A program made the position numbers and the translations under genes. Of a DNA stretch of 34,198 nucleotides, positions 9,038-17,476 are shown one piece after another. Positions within the stretch are counted from its first letter, which is position 1, and the number at the start of each line of letters is the position of its first letter. The DNA comes from Desulfuromonadaceae bacterium. GTDB lineage: Bacteria; Desulfobacterota; Desulfuromonadia; Desulfuromonadales; JAAYDE01. The DNA lies in contig JAAZDE010000053.1 in NCBI GenBank assembly GCA_012512925.1, positions 1-34,198 of the forward strand, written 5' to 3'. The notes under the pieces are model-generated. The model ran no database searches, was not told where the DNA came from, and saw only the letters and a program-made list of their open reading frames with translations.

Positions 9038-9847
9038 TTATGTCATGCCCTGAAGGGCAACTTCTTCGGCCGTCCGGACCAGAAGTTCCGGATCGTCGCT
9101 CATGATGCCGTCGACCCCCATTCGCAGCAGGCGTTTCATGTCCTCGGGACGATTGACGGTCCAGACATGCATCTCCAGGCCGGCGGCATGGGCGGCTGCC
9201 ACAGAGTCGGGAAAGACGATGGGGATGCCGCGGTAGGATTCCGGCACCTGTAGAGCCCGTCCCAAAGGATGGTAACCGGGAGGGCATCCCTGTTTCAGCC
9301 AGTTGAGAAAGGCGGCGATGTCCCCGCGGCCGGAGCCGGTGGGGATGGCGCCGCACAGGGGCCGCAGCCGCTCCATGACCTGGTCGCTTTCGCTGGCCAG
9401 CAGCACCGTCTCTTCCCTGCCGGCCCGGCGGACGGTGTCCACGACCAGCGCTTCGATGGGCGGATCGCTCTGTTTGATCTCGATATTGATGAAGGCTTGC
9501 GGACAGGCGTCGAAGACTTCATTCAGGCTCGGCACGGTTATCCCCCGTCCCCGGAATGGCCGCCCCCTCTCTTTGTCCCGAAAACTCCATCCCGCGTCAC
9601 AGGATTTGATTTCAGCGAAGGTCAGGTTGCGGATTCGTCTCAGTTTTCCGCACATCCGGAAAAGGGTTTCGTCGTGGTGGACCATCACCACGCCGTCGCG
9701 GCTGGCCCACACGTCAAGTTCCAGATAGGGCGTACCGGTTGCCAGGGCGGCGCGGAAAGCGGCGATGGTGTTCTCCGGAAAACGGGCGGAAAACCCCCGG
9801 TGGGCGAAGAGACGCGGCGAGGGTGAGGCAAAATAGCGGCTGGTCAT
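9038..9847 (-). CDS. Glycerophosphodiester phosphodiesterase family protein
   Basis: The enzyme splits glycerophosphodiesters into glycerol-3-phosphate and an alcohol. The protein, 269 residues from ATG 9847, shows the family signature HRGFSARFPENT near residues 17-28, then ELDVWASRDGVVMVHHDETL, and the C-terminal pattern VWTVNRPEDMKRLLRMGVDGIMSDDP. The catalytic His pair and metal-binding Glu/Asp residues are therefore present. No signal peptide is visible, so it is probably cytoplasmic (UgpQ-like). Its ATG overlaps the stop of the upstream transporter gene (ATGA), which indicates translational coupling. The frame extends to 10231 inside the transporter gene, but that part is a shadow. The coupling suggests, without proving, that the UMF1 transporter handles a related substrate. 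Confidence 0.9.
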   Translation of the reverse strand: MTSRYFASPSPRLFAHRGFSARFPENTIAAFRAALATGTPYLELDVWASRDGVVMVHHDETLFRMCGKLRRIRNLTFAEIKSCDAGWSFRDKERGRPFRGRGITVPSLNEVFDACPQAFINIEIKQSDPPIEALVVDTVRRAGREETVLLASESDQVMERLRPLCGAIPTGSGRGDIAAFLNWLKQGCPPGYHPLGRALQVPESYRGIPIVFPDSVAAAHAAGLEMHVWTVNRPEDMKRLLRMGVDGIMSDDPELLVRTAEEVALQGMT

Positions 9848-11160
9848 GGGGAACCCTTTCCCGCCAGACGGCGGCCCCTGTCGACATCGACGGTGAGCAG
9901 CAGCAGACCGCCGGCGACGAAGAAGAACAGCAGTCCGAGGATGGAGAGGCGGGTGGAGCCGGTTAAACTGCCGATCAGGGCGAAAAGAAGGGGGCCGAAG
10001 ATCGTCGCGAACTTTGAACCGATGGCGTAGAAACCAAAGAACTCCGCCTCCTTGTGGGAAGGGATCATGGAGGCGAAGAGGGATCGGCTGATGGCCTGGC
10101 TGCCGCCGAGAATCAACGCCACCACCAGGCCCAGAAGCCAGAACTCCCAGGCATGGCGCATGAAGAAGGCGTAGATGGTGAGCAGAATGAAAAGGGCCAG
10201 ACAGGCGAGAATGGCCGATCTGGAACTCCACCGTTCGGCGATCCGCCCGAACAGCAACGCCCCCGGCATGGCGATGATCTGGATCATGAGGAAGCAGCCA
10301 AGAATGGCGCCCTGGCTCATGCCCAGTTCTTCCCGCCCGAACACGGCCGAGACGACGATGATGGTTTCAATACCGTCGTGATAGAGAAGAAAAGCGATGA
10401 GAAAGCGGAGCAGATCCCGGTACGGGCGGATCTCCAGAAAAGTCTGCAGATAGTTCTGGACTTTTCTGGTTACGGCTCTTGGCTGCGGCTGTTTATCCCG
10501 CACCCAGATAAAAGTGGGCAGGGAAAAAACCAGCCACCAGAGACCGGTGAGGAGGAAACCGGCGCGGGTGGCGTTTCCCTGGTTGGCGAAGCCGAACCAG
10601 GAGTAATGCTGGATCATGACGAAGACCGCGGCCAGGCACAACCCTCCGCCCAGGTAGCCCCAGGCGAAGCCGTGCGCGGAGAGGCGGTCGACCTCTTGAG
10701 GTGCGGCGATGACGGGAAGGAAGGCGTTGTAGAAGATATTGCCGCCGGCGAAACCGATATTGGCCAGAGTGAAAAAGAAGGCGGCCAAGACGAATTGGCC
10801 GGGGCCGGCCAGGCTCAGCAGTGAAGTGCCCGCAACCCCGCAGAGGCAGAAAAGGATCAACAGGGGCCGCCGCCAGCCGCGGGCGTCGGCCAGGGCGCCG
10901 AGCCAGGGGGCCATGGCCGCCACCAGCATCGCCGAGACGCTGATCGTATAGCCCCAAAGGGAGGCGGCTTTGAGGGTGAGGTCCATCCCCAGGAGAGGGA
11001 GGTGAAGTCCCCCCTCCGGAACCAGCGAGACGAAGTAAACCGGCAATACGGCGGCCAATCCGACGGTGGCGAAGGCTGAATTGGCCCAGTCATAGCTGCA
11101 CCAGCCGATCCAGGCCCGTTTTTTGTCGACCGGCGACATACTGTGTCCGGGAAAGTTCAC
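9844..11160 (-). CDS. MFS transporter, UMF1 (Atg22-like) family
   Basis: This 438-residue integral membrane protein has about twelve hydrophobic segments. It opens with KRAWIGWCSYDWANSAFATV, the hallmark of the UMF1 family in bacteria, which is related to the Atg22 vacuolar amino-acid effluxer. A conserved segment GGSQAISRSLFASMIPSHKE lies near residue 355. The likely start is GTG 11160, which overlaps the upstream stop as GTGA. ATG 11139 is an alternative that would shorten the protein by seven residues, and neither start has a strong ribosome site. The substrate of bacterial UMF1 proteins is not established. The gene sits between a Dsb-like thiol protein and a glycerophosphodiesterase, all with four-base overlaps, so the three form one operon. 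Confidence 0.88.
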   Translation of the reverse strand: MNFPGHSMSPVDKKRAWIGWCSYDWANSAFATVGLAAVLPVYFVSLVPEGGLHLPLLGMDLTLKAASLWGYTISVSAMLVAAMAPWLGALADARGWRRPLLILFCLCGVAGTSLLSLAGPGQFVLAAFFFTLANIGFAGGNIFYNAFLPVIAAPQEVDRLSAHGFAWGYLGGGLCLAAVFVMIQHYSWFGFANQGNATRAGFLLTGLWWLVFSLPTFIWVRDKQPQPRAVTRKVQNYLQTFLEIRPYRDLLRFLIAFLLYHDGIETIIVVSAVFGREELGMSQGAILGCFLMIQIIAMPGALLFGRIAERWSSRSAILACLALFILLTIYAFFMRHAWEFWLLGLVVALILGGSQAISRSLFASMIPSHKEAEFFGFYAIGSKFATIFGPLLFALIGSLTGSTRLSILGLLFFFVAGGLLLLTVDVDRGRRLAGKGSP

Positions 11161-11900
11161 TTCCCGGAGGGCGCCGGTGACTGAGGCGGATGGTTCGTCG
11201 CCGCCGGCGGATCAAGGAGCTGCTGGATGCGGCGCAGGTCGCTGCCGGCGACATAGGTGCCGTTTATCCAGTAGGAAGGAGTGCTGTTGACCTTGAGGGG
11301 TTCGATGACCTTCGCCTGGCGCTCCAGCTGGCCGTTGTCCTTGACGGAGGGGAGAGGTTGCTGGTCGTATTTGCCGGAGAAGACTTCCTTGTAGGCGGTT
11401 TGGGGATCGGGGGAGGAGAGGATGTAGGCCGCTTTGGCCCTGGACTGTGAGTACGTCTGCAGCGGCTTGAAGAAGATGTGGCGGGTTATGTCCTGGCGGG
11501 AGTCGAAGTAATGACTCCCCTTTCGGCAGAAACTGCAGTCAGGGTCGGTCACCTCGATAACCTGATGAGGGCCGCTGCCGATTTTGAGGGCCTCCCCGAG
11601 GGGCAGCCCCTTGATACGCTTTTCCATCACTTCCTGGACACGCCGGGTGGTGATATTCTCTCCTTCCCTGGAAATCAGATTGCCGATCAGCAGGTGCCCC
11701 GTGTCCGGGGCGTAATAGAAAATCCGGTCGCGGGAGACGATCTCATAGACCCCTGGCAGCGGAGAGTCGTTGACCTCATCTACGGTCAGCTTGGGAAAAG
11801 ACTCCTGGACAGCGGCGGAAATCTTTTTGTGGTTCGGAGTGGCGGCCAAAGCATGAGTACACAAAAAGAGGAAAATCAGGGTGACGGATAAACGTTTCAT
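11157..11900 (-). CDS. DsbC-family periplasmic thiol:disulfide oxidoreductase
   Basis: From ATG 11900 (GAGG upstream) the protein has 247 residues. A signal peptide, MKRLSVTLIFLFLCTHALAA, leads it to the periplasm. An N-terminal DsbC-like dimerisation domain (about 25-100) is followed by a thioredoxin fold with active site CSFC at 122-125 in TDPDCSFCRKG. A cis-Pro region, VNSTPSYWINGTYVAG, and the terminal LRRIQQLLD helix follow. DsbC proteins usually carry CGYC, so the dipeptide between the cysteines differs and the redox potential may too. Expected role: disulfide isomerisation or reduction of exported proteins, possibly c-type cytochromes. No DsbD partner is present. It heads the operon with the UMF1 transporter and phosphodiesterase. 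The open frame continues upstream to 12041, but there is no sign that this part is coding. Confidence 0.87.
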   Translation of the reverse strand: MKRLSVTLIFLFLCTHALAATPNHKKISAAVQESFPKLTVDEVNDSPLPGVYEIVSRDRIFYYAPDTGHLLIGNLISREGENITTRRVQEVMEKRIKGLPLGEALKIGSGPHQVIEVTDPDCSFCRKGSHYFDSRQDITRHIFFKPLQTYSQSRAKAAYILSSPDPQTAYKEVFSGKYDQQPLPSVKDNGQLERQAKVIEPLKVNSTPSYWINGTYVAGSDLRRIQQLLDPPAATNHPPQSPAPSGK

Positions 11901-12012
11901 GGAAAGCCTCGCCAAAGCAGATTTCGGGTTTCTCGGATCTCCCCATATTTCAGCATAAAGATCGTCTGAAACACAGAAAAAAATTTTCCCGTGGAGGCGT
12001 TTTTGTGCTCTC

Positions 12013-14271
12013 TCAGGCGCACTCTGAATATCCGCAGGCATGGCAGACCATGCAGCCGCCCTCGTGCTCCACCGGCCCGCCGCAGTCGGGGCAGGCCCCG
12101 CCGTTGGCCAGAGAGGCCTCCTTTTCCATCATGTCCTGGGTGTGAAGCAAGATTGCCTTGGCCACCGCGTCGGCACAGGAGGTGATCCGCTTGGCTCCAA
12201 AACCTGCCGGCTTGTGACAGCTGATGCCGATCAGCTGTTTGACCGCCTGGCGGGCCTGCACGCCGCTCCGCCAGGCCAGGGAAACGAGGCGGCCGATGGC
12301 CTCGCACTGGGAAGCGGCGCATCCTCCCGCCTTGCCCATGGTGGTGAAAAGTTCGAACAAACCATCGTTGTCCTCGTTGATTGTGACGTAGAGGGGACCG
12401 CAGCCGGTCTCCATCTGGTAGGTGGTCCCGGTGAGGGCACGGGGACGTTCCCTTTTGTGGCCGGCTTTGCCTTTTTCCATCGGAACCGATGACTCGGCGG
12501 CTCCGGCGACGCTGAGCACCTGCTGATCCCGGGAGCCGTCCCGGTAGATGGTGACGCCCTTGCATCCCTCTTTCCAGGCCAGGCGGTAGACCTGGGCGAC
12601 TTCTTCCTGGGTGGCCTTGTTGGGGAAATTGACGGTCTTGGACACGGCATTATCGGTATGTTTCTGAAAGGCCGCCTGCATCAGGATGTGGTCCCGCGGG
12701 GTGATGTCGTGGGCGGTGATGAAAATTCGGCGAATGTCCAGCGGGACCTCGGGGACGTTCTGTACCGAGCCGTGCTCGGCGATTTTTTTCATCAGTTCCG
12801 GTGAGTAGAAGCCTTGTTCTTTGGCCAGGCGCTCGAAGATCGGATGGACCTCCACCAGGATGTCGTTGTCCAGAACCTGACGGACATAGGAAACGGCGAA
12901 GAGGGGTTCGACGCCGCTGGAGGTGTTGGCGATGATGGAGATGGTGCCGGTGGGGGCGATGGTGGTGCAGGTGGCGTTGCGCAGCGGCTTGCTCCCCGAG
13001 CCTTCGTAGAGGCTGCCGATGAAATTGGGAAAGGGTTGGCGTTCGATGGCCAATTGCCGGGAGGCGGCCCGGGCTTCCTCGGTGATGAATTCCATGATCT
13101 TGTCGCCCATGTTCAGGGCCTGGCTGTCGTTGTAGGGGATCCCGAGCAGGATCAGCATGTCGGCCCAGCCCATGATGCCGAGGCCGATCTTGCGGTTGGC
13201 GTGGGTCATCTCCTCGATCTGGGGGAGCGGGTAGCGGTTGACTTCGATAACGTTGTCGAGGAAGCGCGTGGCCAGGTGCACCGTTTCCCGCAACTTGTCC
13301 CAGTTCACCTCGCCGCTGTCGGTAACCATGCGGGAGAGGTTGATGGAGCCGAGGTTGCACGATTCGTAGGGCAGCAATGGCTGCTCGCCGCAGGGGTTGG
13401 TGGCTTCGATCTCCCCAACCTGCGGCGTCGGGTTGTCGCGGTTGAGGCGGTCGAGAAAGATGATCCCCGGCTCGCCGTTGGTCCAGGCCATCTCCACGAT
13501 CTGATTGAAAACCTTGCGGGCCGGGAGTTTTTTCATCGTCTCGCCGGTCCGGGGATTGATGATGACGTATTCTTCATCCTTTTCCACCGCCTCCATGAAG
13601 GCCTCGGTGATGCCGACGGAGATGTTGAAATTGGTCAGCACGTGCGGATCCCGTTTGGCCATGATGAAGTCCATGATATCGGGATGGTCCACGCGCAGGA
13701 TGCCCATGTTGGCGCCGCGCCGCGTCCCCCCCTGCTTGATGGTCTCGGTGGCGGCGTCAAATACCTTCATGAAGGAGATCGGTCCCGACGAGACCCCCTT
13801 GGTGGAGAGGACGACATCCCGCGCCGGACGGATGCGGCTGAAGGAAAAGCCGGTGCCGCCGCCGCTCTTGTGGATCAGGGCGGTCTGTTTGATGGCCTCG
13901 AAGATACTCTCCATGGAATCGCCCACCGGCAGGACGAAGCAGGCCGAAAGCTGGCCCAACTCCCTCCCGGCATTCATCAGGGTGGGAGAGTTGGGGAGAA
14001 ATTCGAGGGAGATCATCATGCGGAAAAAGGATTCTTCCAGTTCCGGAATCCGCTCGGAATTTCCGAACCGCTCTTCGGCACTGGCGATGGTGTGGGCGAC
14101 CCGCCGGAACATATCGAGGGGTGTTTCCAGAACTTTCCCCTCGGGGCTGCGTTTGAGGTAGCGGCGTTCCAGTACCGTCAGTGCGTTCGGGGACAGTTCC
14201 GAGGCCAGGGATTCCGGCTTCAGGCAATCCTTTTGGTTCTTTTTCCGCTGTCTGTCGTTTTCAGGCATCAT
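12013..14271 (-). CDS. nrdJ: Adenosylcobalamin-dependent (class II) ribonucleotide reductase
   Basis: NrdJ reduces ribonucleotides to deoxyribonucleotides using adenosylcobalamin, so it works with or without oxygen. The 752-residue protein has TNPCGEQ at 291-297, which gives thiyl-radical Cys294 with Asn292 and Glu296. The redox cysteines are Cys111 (LSACFVLP) and Cys305 (ESCNLGSINLS); the eleven-residue gap from Cys294 to Cys305 is the class II spacing. The C terminus has a Cys-rich zinc-ribbon tail (CPDCGG, CMVCHACGYSEC) that shuttles electrons from thioredoxin. No ATP-cone is visible at the N terminus. Two adjacent ATGs (14271 and 14268) follow AAGGGAG; the second has the better spacing. 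A promoter with an NrdR box lies upstream. No cobalamin riboswitch was found in the leader. Confidence 0.95.
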   Translation of the reverse strand: MMPENDRQRKKNQKDCLKPESLASELSPNALTVLERRYLKRSPEGKVLETPLDMFRRVAHTIASAEERFGNSERIPELEESFFRMMISLEFLPNSPTLMNAGRELGQLSACFVLPVGDSMESIFEAIKQTALIHKSGGGTGFSFSRIRPARDVVLSTKGVSSGPISFMKVFDAATETIKQGGTRRGANMGILRVDHPDIMDFIMAKRDPHVLTNFNISVGITEAFMEAVEKDEEYVIINPRTGETMKKLPARKVFNQIVEMAWTNGEPGIIFLDRLNRDNPTPQVGEIEATNPCGEQPLLPYESCNLGSINLSRMVTDSGEVNWDKLRETVHLATRFLDNVIEVNRYPLPQIEEMTHANRKIGLGIMGWADMLILLGIPYNDSQALNMGDKIMEFITEEARAASRQLAIERQPFPNFIGSLYEGSGSKPLRNATCTTIAPTGTISIIANTSSGVEPLFAVSYVRQVLDNDILVEVHPIFERLAKEQGFYSPELMKKIAEHGSVQNVPEVPLDIRRIFITAHDITPRDHILMQAAFQKHTDNAVSKTVNFPNKATQEEVAQVYRLAWKEGCKGVTIYRDGSRDQQVLSVAGAAESSVPMEKGKAGHKRERPRALTGTTYQMETGCGPLYVTINEDNDGLFELFTTMGKAGGCAASQCEAIGRLVSLAWRSGVQARQAVKQLIGISCHKPAGFGAKRITSCADAVAKAILLHTQDMMEKEASLANGGACPDCGGPVEHEGGCMVCHACGYSECA

Positions 14272-14306
14272 GAGGCTCCCTTAACTAGATGAAGTATGTT
14301 TCAGGA

Positions 14307-14335
14307 ATAAAACCACAATATATAGGGTCTGTCAA
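14307..14335 (-). promoter_or_regulatory. nrdJ promoter (-35 TTGACA, -10 TTTTAT)
   Basis: On the minus strand TTGACA (14335-14330) and TTTTAT (14312-14307) are separated by exactly 17 bases, which predicts a start near 14300 and a leader of about 30 bases before nrdJ. The spacer is almost entirely filled by the NrdR box at 14313-14328, so repressor binding would block RNA polymerase directly. Confidence 0.7.
14313..14328 (-). promoter_or_regulatory. NrdR box (operator of nrdJ)
   Basis: The minus strand reads ACCCTATATATTGTGG, matching the NrdR consensus ACACTATATATTGTGT at 14 of 16 positions. NrdR is the Zn-finger/ATP-cone repressor of bacterial ribonucleotide reductase genes and usually binds two boxes about three helical turns apart. 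A degenerate second copy, ATACTTCATCTAGTTA, lies at 14297-14282, centred 31 bases away and sharing 9 of 16 positions, including the outer ACT and GT. The first box is confident, the second only suggestive. The nrdR gene itself is not in the window. Confidence 0.8.
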
Positions 14336-14394
14336 GGCGGGTTTGGAATGGGTCTCGAGACCGCAAACACAGTTATTCGAGGGCCAACTAAAAA

Positions 14395-14481
14395 CTTTAC
14401 TCACTGGGGTAAATATGCAAGGATAACAGCGTTCTGAAGCCCATTTCGGGCTTTCCGCATCGCTGGCGGAAGGCCTTTTTT
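14395..14481 (+). ncRNA. Candidate structured leader (attenuator-like) before the acyl-CoA synthetase gene
   Basis: The 311-base gap between nrdJ and the acyl-CoA synthetase holds, besides the nrdJ control sites, an element with three hairpins on the + strand. They are a small one near 14396-14413 (TTTAC paired with GTAAA), a second at 14436-14454 (GAAGCCC paired with GGGCTTT, loop ATTTC), and a terminator at 14451-14481. The second and third share bases 14451-14454, so they cannot form together, which is the logic of an attenuator or riboswitch. I do not recognise a known riboswitch class. A perfect 12-base palindrome, GGTCTCGAGACC, lies upstream at 14351-14362. No clear + strand promoter was identified. 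It could instead be a free small RNA. Confidence 0.4.
14451..14481 (+). terminator. Intrinsic terminator upstream of the acyl-CoA synthetase
   Basis: CTTTCCGC (14451-14458) pairs with GCGGAAGG (14466-14473) around a seven-base loop, followed by CC and six T residues (14476-14481). No gene ends here on the + strand, so it must serve a leader or small RNA. Confidence 0.6.
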
Positions 14482-14582
14482 AACATGGCGGCCGTAAGAA
14501 TCCGCCGATCCTTTTTGGCCGAGGCGATAGCCAAGCCGTTTTTCCGCCGGGAATTTCCCATTTAAATGGAGGATGGAAGAAT

Positions 14583-16238
14583 ATGTCCCAACAACTTGAT
14601 TTCACCATGGGTGGACTGCTGGAGGATATCACCCGGAGGTTCCCCGACAATGACGCCCTGGTCTACCCCGACCGGGGCCTGCGCTACAGCTACCGGGAAT
14701 TCAACGCGGTGTGCGATCGCATCGCCAAGGGCTTGATGGCCCTGGGCATTGAAAAAGGCGAGAACGTCGCCATCTGGGCCACCAACGTCCCCGAGTGGGT
14801 CATTCTCGATTGGGCCACCGCCAAGATCGGCGCCGTTCTGGTCACCGTCAACACCCTTTACAAGACCAAGGAACTGGAATACATCCTCAACCAGTCCGAC
14901 GCCACCACTCTCTTTCTGATCCGCGCCTTCAAGGATACCGATTACGTCCAAACCCTTTACGAGGCCGCTCCCAAAATCAAAGAACTCCCCTTCGGAAAGG
15001 CCGGCAACGAAAATCTCCCCTTCCTCAAGAGGGTGATCTTCATCGGCGATGAAACCCCCGCCGGAATGATGAACTTCCGCGATCTGGAAAAACTGGGGGA
15101 GCAGATTTCCGATGCCGACTATCAGACCCGCAAGGATTCCCTTGAGCGGCACGATGTGATCAACATGCAGTACACCTCCGGCACCACCGGTTTCCCCAAG
15201 GGGGTGATGCTGACCCACCACAATGTCATCAACAACGGCTATTTTATCGGCGAGTGCATGAAATTCACCGAAAAAGACCGGCTCTGCATTCCGGTGCCGT
15301 TCTTCCACTGCTTCGGCAGCGTGCTGGCTATCATGGCCTGCGTCACCCACGGTTCCACCATGGTTCCTGTGGAGTTTTTCAAGCCGGAACAGGTGCTGCA
15401 GACCATCGAGAAGGAGAAATGCACCGCCGTCCATGGGGTGCCGACCATGTTTATCGCCCAATTGGATCACCCCAACTTTCACCGTTACGATCTTTCCACC
15501 CTGCGCACCGGGATCATGGCCGGTTCGGTCTGCCCCATCGATGTCATGAAGCGTGCCGTAAAGGACATGCATGTCACCGAAATCACCAGTGTCTATGGTC
15601 TTACGGAGGCCTCTCCCGGCATTACCCAGACCCGCACCGAAGATTCCATCGAACTGCGGGTTTCCACGGTAGGCCGCACCCTGCCGGGGGCCGAGGTCAA
15701 GATTGTCGACATCGAAACCGGCGCCGCGCTGCCGCCGGGCAAACAGGGGGAACTGTGCGCCCGCGGCTACATGGTCATGAAGGGCTACTACAAGATGCCG
15801 GAGGAAACCGCCAAGGTCATCACCCCCGACGGCTGGCTGCATACCGGGGATCTGGCGGTGATGGACAGCAACGGCTATTTCAAGATCACCGGGCGCATCA
15901 AGCAGATGATCATTCGCGGCGGGGAAAATATCTATCCCCGGGAGATCGAGGATTACCTCTATACCCATCCCAAGATTTCCGACGTGCAGATCTACGGCGT
16001 GCCCGACCGCAAGTACGGAGAGCAGGTGATGGCGGCTATCAAACTCAAGGAGGGGATGACCTGCACCGAACAGGAGATCAAGGATTTCTGCAGGGGGCAG
16101 ATCGCCAACTACAAGATTCCCTATTACGTCAAGTTTGTCGATGAATACCCGATGACCGCCAGCGGCAAGATCCAGAAATTCAAACTGCGGGAGATGGCCA
16201 TTCGGGAACTGAATCTCGAAGAGGACAAGAACTCCTGA
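14583..16238 (+). CDS. AMP-forming acyl-CoA synthetase (fatty acid-CoA ligase family)
   Basis: The enzyme activates a carboxylic acid to an acyl-adenylate and then to acyl-CoA. The 551-residue protein carries the P-loop YTSGTTGFPKGVMLTH near 197-212, the adenine motif YGLTEASPG near 338-346, and the hinge GWLHTGDLAVMDSNGYFKITGR near 418-439 followed by GGENIYPREIE. The catalytic C-terminal Lys is in TASGKIQKFKLRE. The overall pattern is that of FadD/AlkK-type medium- to long-chain ligases; the exact chain length cannot be read from sequence. ATG 14583 follows GGAGGA nine bases upstream. The gene opens an operon with an M24 peptidase 21 bases downstream and is preceded by an attenuator-like leader. 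Confidence 0.9.
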   Translation: MSQQLDFTMGGLLEDITRRFPDNDALVYPDRGLRYSYREFNAVCDRIAKGLMALGIEKGENVAIWATNVPEWVILDWATAKIGAVLVTVNTLYKTKELEYILNQSDATTLFLIRAFKDTDYVQTLYEAAPKIKELPFGKAGNENLPFLKRVIFIGDETPAGMMNFRDLEKLGEQISDADYQTRKDSLERHDVINMQYTSGTTGFPKGVMLTHHNVINNGYFIGECMKFTEKDRLCIPVPFFHCFGSVLAIMACVTHGSTMVPVEFFKPEQVLQTIEKEKCTAVHGVPTMFIAQLDHPNFHRYDLSTLRTGIMAGSVCPIDVMKRAVKDMHVTEITSVYGLTEASPGITQTRTEDSIELRVSTVGRTLPGAEVKIVDIETGAALPPGKQGELCARGYMVMKGYYKMPEETAKVITPDGWLHTGDLAVMDSNGYFKITGRIKQMIIRGGENIYPREIEDYLYTHPKISDVQIYGVPDRKYGEQVMAAIKLKEGMTCTEQEIKDFCRGQIANYKIPYYVKFVDEYPMTASGKIQKFKLREMAIRELNLEEDKNS

Positions 16239-16259
16239 TCCCTGTGGGGAAAAACCGCC

Positions 16260-17450
16260 ATGAACATTACCCCTGCCGCCGAACTGGCCCAGCGCATCGA
16301 CAGATTCCAGGCGCTTCTGAAAGACCATGAACTGGATGGTGCTTTCATTCTCCAGAATGCCGATCTTTTTTACTTTTCCGGCACCATTCAGCAAGGGGTG
16401 CTCTATCTTCCGGCGGATGGCGAACCCCTTTACATGGTTCGCAAGGAATTCAGCCGCGCCAAAGTTGAATCGGGTCTGAAAAATATTGTAGCGATCCGCG
16501 GTTTCCGGGATCTGCGGCAATGCCTGGCCGACTTCGGCCATCCCCTGCCGGAAAAGGCCGGTATGGAACTGGACGTGGTGCCGGTCGCCCTCTATCAGCG
16601 CCTGTGCGCCAATTTTCCCAAGTGCCGCATGACTGACGTCACTCCCCTGATCCGGGAAGTAAGGGCCATCAAGTCGGAATTTGAAATCGCCGCCATGAGA
16701 GTCGCCGCCGCGATGGTCGACAAGATTTTCCTCCAAGCCAGGGAGGTCATCCGCAGCGGCAAGACGGATATGGAGGTGGTGGCCGAACTGGAATTCACGG
16801 CCCGCCGCCTGGGGCACCAGGGGATCACCCGCATGAGGAGTTTCAATTCTGAAATCTTCATGGGGCAGTTCATGTCGGGCGCGGATGCCGGTGTGCCGTC
16901 AAGTGCCGATACCCCCCTGGGGGGGCCGGGCTTGAATCCTTACGTGGGGCGCGGCAGCGGCTGGAAGAAGATTGCCCCCGGGGAGCCGATCCTTTTCGAC
17001 TTTACCGGTACCGCCGAGGGATACCTGTCCGATATGACGCGGATCTTCTGCATCGGCGGCCTTGACGACGATCTGCTCCGCGCCTATGACGACATGGTGG
17101 CGGTCCAACAACTGATGAAGCAGACGGCTCGCCCCGGGTGCAAGTGGGGGGAAGTCTATGAAGTCTGCTGCGAACTGGCCCGCCGGCAGGGGCACGGGGA
17201 GCATTTCATGGGGGCTCCCGGCGCCCAGGTCTCTTTCATCGGCCACGGCATTGGCCTGGAGATCGATGAATATCCCTTTATTGCAAAGGGTTTTATGGAT
17301 TATGAGTTAAGAAAGAACATGACCTTTGCTTTTGAACCCAAGGTGGTTTTCCCGGGGCGCGGCGCGCTGGGAATCGAGAATAGCTTCTGCGTCACCGAGG
17401 ATGGTGTGGAAGCCCTGACCTTCTCCGATGAACAATTGGTTGTCATTTGA
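16260..17450 (+). CDS. M24 family metallopeptidase (Xaa-Pro aminopeptidase/creatinase fold)
   Basis: This 396-residue protein has an N-terminal creatinase-like domain (about 1-150) and a C-terminal pita-bread catalytic domain. The five metal ligands are all present: Asp in LFDFTG, Asp in LSDMTRIF, His in GHGIGLEIDEYP, Glu in FAFEPKVV and Glu in GIENSF. It should therefore be an active dinuclear-metal aminopeptidase, probably cleaving N-terminal residues before proline, in the cytoplasm (no signal peptide). It lies 21 bases after the acyl-CoA synthetase, with a GGGGA ribosome site, and 26 bases before a small exported protein. A functional link among the three is not obvious. Confidence 0.9.
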   Translation: MNITPAAELAQRIDRFQALLKDHELDGAFILQNADLFYFSGTIQQGVLYLPADGEPLYMVRKEFSRAKVESGLKNIVAIRGFRDLRQCLADFGHPLPEKAGMELDVVPVALYQRLCANFPKCRMTDVTPLIREVRAIKSEFEIAAMRVAAAMVDKIFLQAREVIRSGKTDMEVVAELEFTARRLGHQGITRMRSFNSEIFMGQFMSGADAGVPSSADTPLGGPGLNPYVGRGSGWKKIAPGEPILFDFTGTAEGYLSDMTRIFCIGGLDDDLLRAYDDMVAVQQLMKQTARPGCKWGEVYEVCCELARRQGHGEHFMGAPGAQVSFIGHGIGLEIDEYPFIAKGFMDYELRKNMTFAFEPKVVFPGRGALGIENSFCVTEDGVEALTFSDEQLVVI

Positions 17451-17476
17451 ACTCCCAGCAGGAAAGGAGATTTGTT

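Noticed and set aside
12814-14292. 492-residue open frame antisense to nrdJ
   Set aside because: nrdJ is certain from its catalytic motifs; the antisense translation is low-complexity and without motifs.
14272-14582. Cobalamin riboswitch controlling nrdJ
   Set aside because: Expected for a B12-dependent enzyme, but neither strand of the gap shows the conserved B12-box or core; an NrdR box explains the control instead.
14562-16817. 751-residue open frame antisense to the acyl-CoA synthetase and M24 genes
   Set aside because: It spans two clearly identified genes in the opposite strand, has a repetitive Gly/His/Asp-rich composition and no recognisable domain. It is a by-product of GC-rich third codon positions.
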